Shown here in pieces: positions 7,092 through 7,283 of a stretch of DNA of 7,283 bases. The notes below the pieces were generated by a model. That model saw nothing but the letters and a program-made list of their open reading frames with translations. It was not told the origin of the DNA and ran no database searches. Location of the stretch: positions 1 to 7,283 of the forward strand of contig JAGQQT010000203.1 of assembly GCA_020426065.1 (NCBI GenBank), given 5' to 3'. Numbering within the stretch: the stretch's first letter is position 1; the number at the start of each line of letters is the position of its first letter. A program made the translations under genes and the position numbers. This stretch comes from Planctomycetaceae bacterium. Its GTDB lineage: Bacteria > Planctomycetota > Planctomycetia > Planctomycetales > Planctomycetaceae.

Positions 7092-7283
7092 ATGAAGTCC
7101 CTCAAGAGCCTATCTCTCGAAGAAATCGAGTATGAAATCCGTGAAACCCCTTACGGTACATTCCGCAGGTTCGTCTATGAAAACGGGACCAGCTTTGAGG
7201 AATACACATCCCATTACCACATTGGATCGCTTCCTTTCTACCATCGAACAAAAGGAAAATGTCCGGAAACGGGCCGACGAAAA
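7092..7283 (+). CDS. Unrecognised protein, N-terminal 64 residues only (cut by window edge)
   Basis: An ATG at 7092 opens a frame that runs without a stop to the end of the window, giving 64 codons. The only stop upstream in frame is TGA 7059-7061, and no other ATG, GTG or TTG lies between, so this start is well constrained. There is no Shine-Dalgarno site. The visible part is charged and rich in aromatic residues: MKSLKSLSLEEIEYEIRETP, then GTFRRFVYENGTSFEEYTSHYHIG, then a basic stretch ending KGKCPETGRRK. It has no signal peptide in this part. The composition is protein-like, with well-spaced hydrophobic and aromatic residues, and this supports a real gene. I have a faint memory of planctomycete proteins that begin like this and continue into glycine/isoleucine-rich membrane repeats, but nothing in the window shows that. 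It lies 110 bp after dus on the same strand. Confidence 0.6.
   Translation, partial: MKSLKSLSLEEIEYEIRETPYGTFRRFVYENGTSFEEYTSHYHIGSLPFYHRTKGKCPETGRRK

Overview
The window looks like chromosomal DNA of a Planctomycetota bacterium, perhaps near the Gimesia/Rubinisphaera group. This rests on the mid-range GC content, few clear Shine-Dalgarno sites, a secreted CE15-type esterase, two lipoproteins, and several proteins of a kind I associate with planctomycetes. The assignment is inference from style; there is no rRNA or other marker gene.

Layout. The left edge (2-973, +) is the C-terminal part of a ChlI/MoxR-like AAA+ ATPase. Facing it tail to tail is a lipoprotein-type CE15-like glucuronoyl esterase (1006-2286, -). 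A 120-bp divergent region follows, with an extended -10 promoter element, and then a large protein with a C-terminal von Willebrand factor A (VWA) domain and an intact MIDAS (2407-4110, +). Next come a 97-aa protein (4191-4484, +) and a 222-aa protein (4710-5378, +), neither recognised. A 106-aa lipoprotein (5403-5723, -) converges on the latter. A 199-bp divergent region leads to a tRNA-dihydrouridine synthase (5923-6981, +). The right edge holds the first 64 codons of an unfinished ORF (7092-7283, +).

How the genes fit together. The AAA+ ATPase and the VWA protein are the most interesting pair. ATPases of the MoxR/ChlI type commonly work with a VWA partner as a chaperone or metal-insertion machine (RavA-ViaA, ChlI-ChlD, CbbQ-CbbO). 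Here the pair is split by an esterase gene on the opposite strand, and the VWA gene seems to have its own promoter. The two small genes downstream of the VWA gene are possible accessory factors, but only position suggests this. The esterase, the 106-aa lipoprotein and the Dus enzyme look like independent units. I saw no tRNA or rRNA genes, CRISPR array, transposase or IS ends. The longest gene-free stretches are 4485-4709 and 5724-5922, both under 300 bp.
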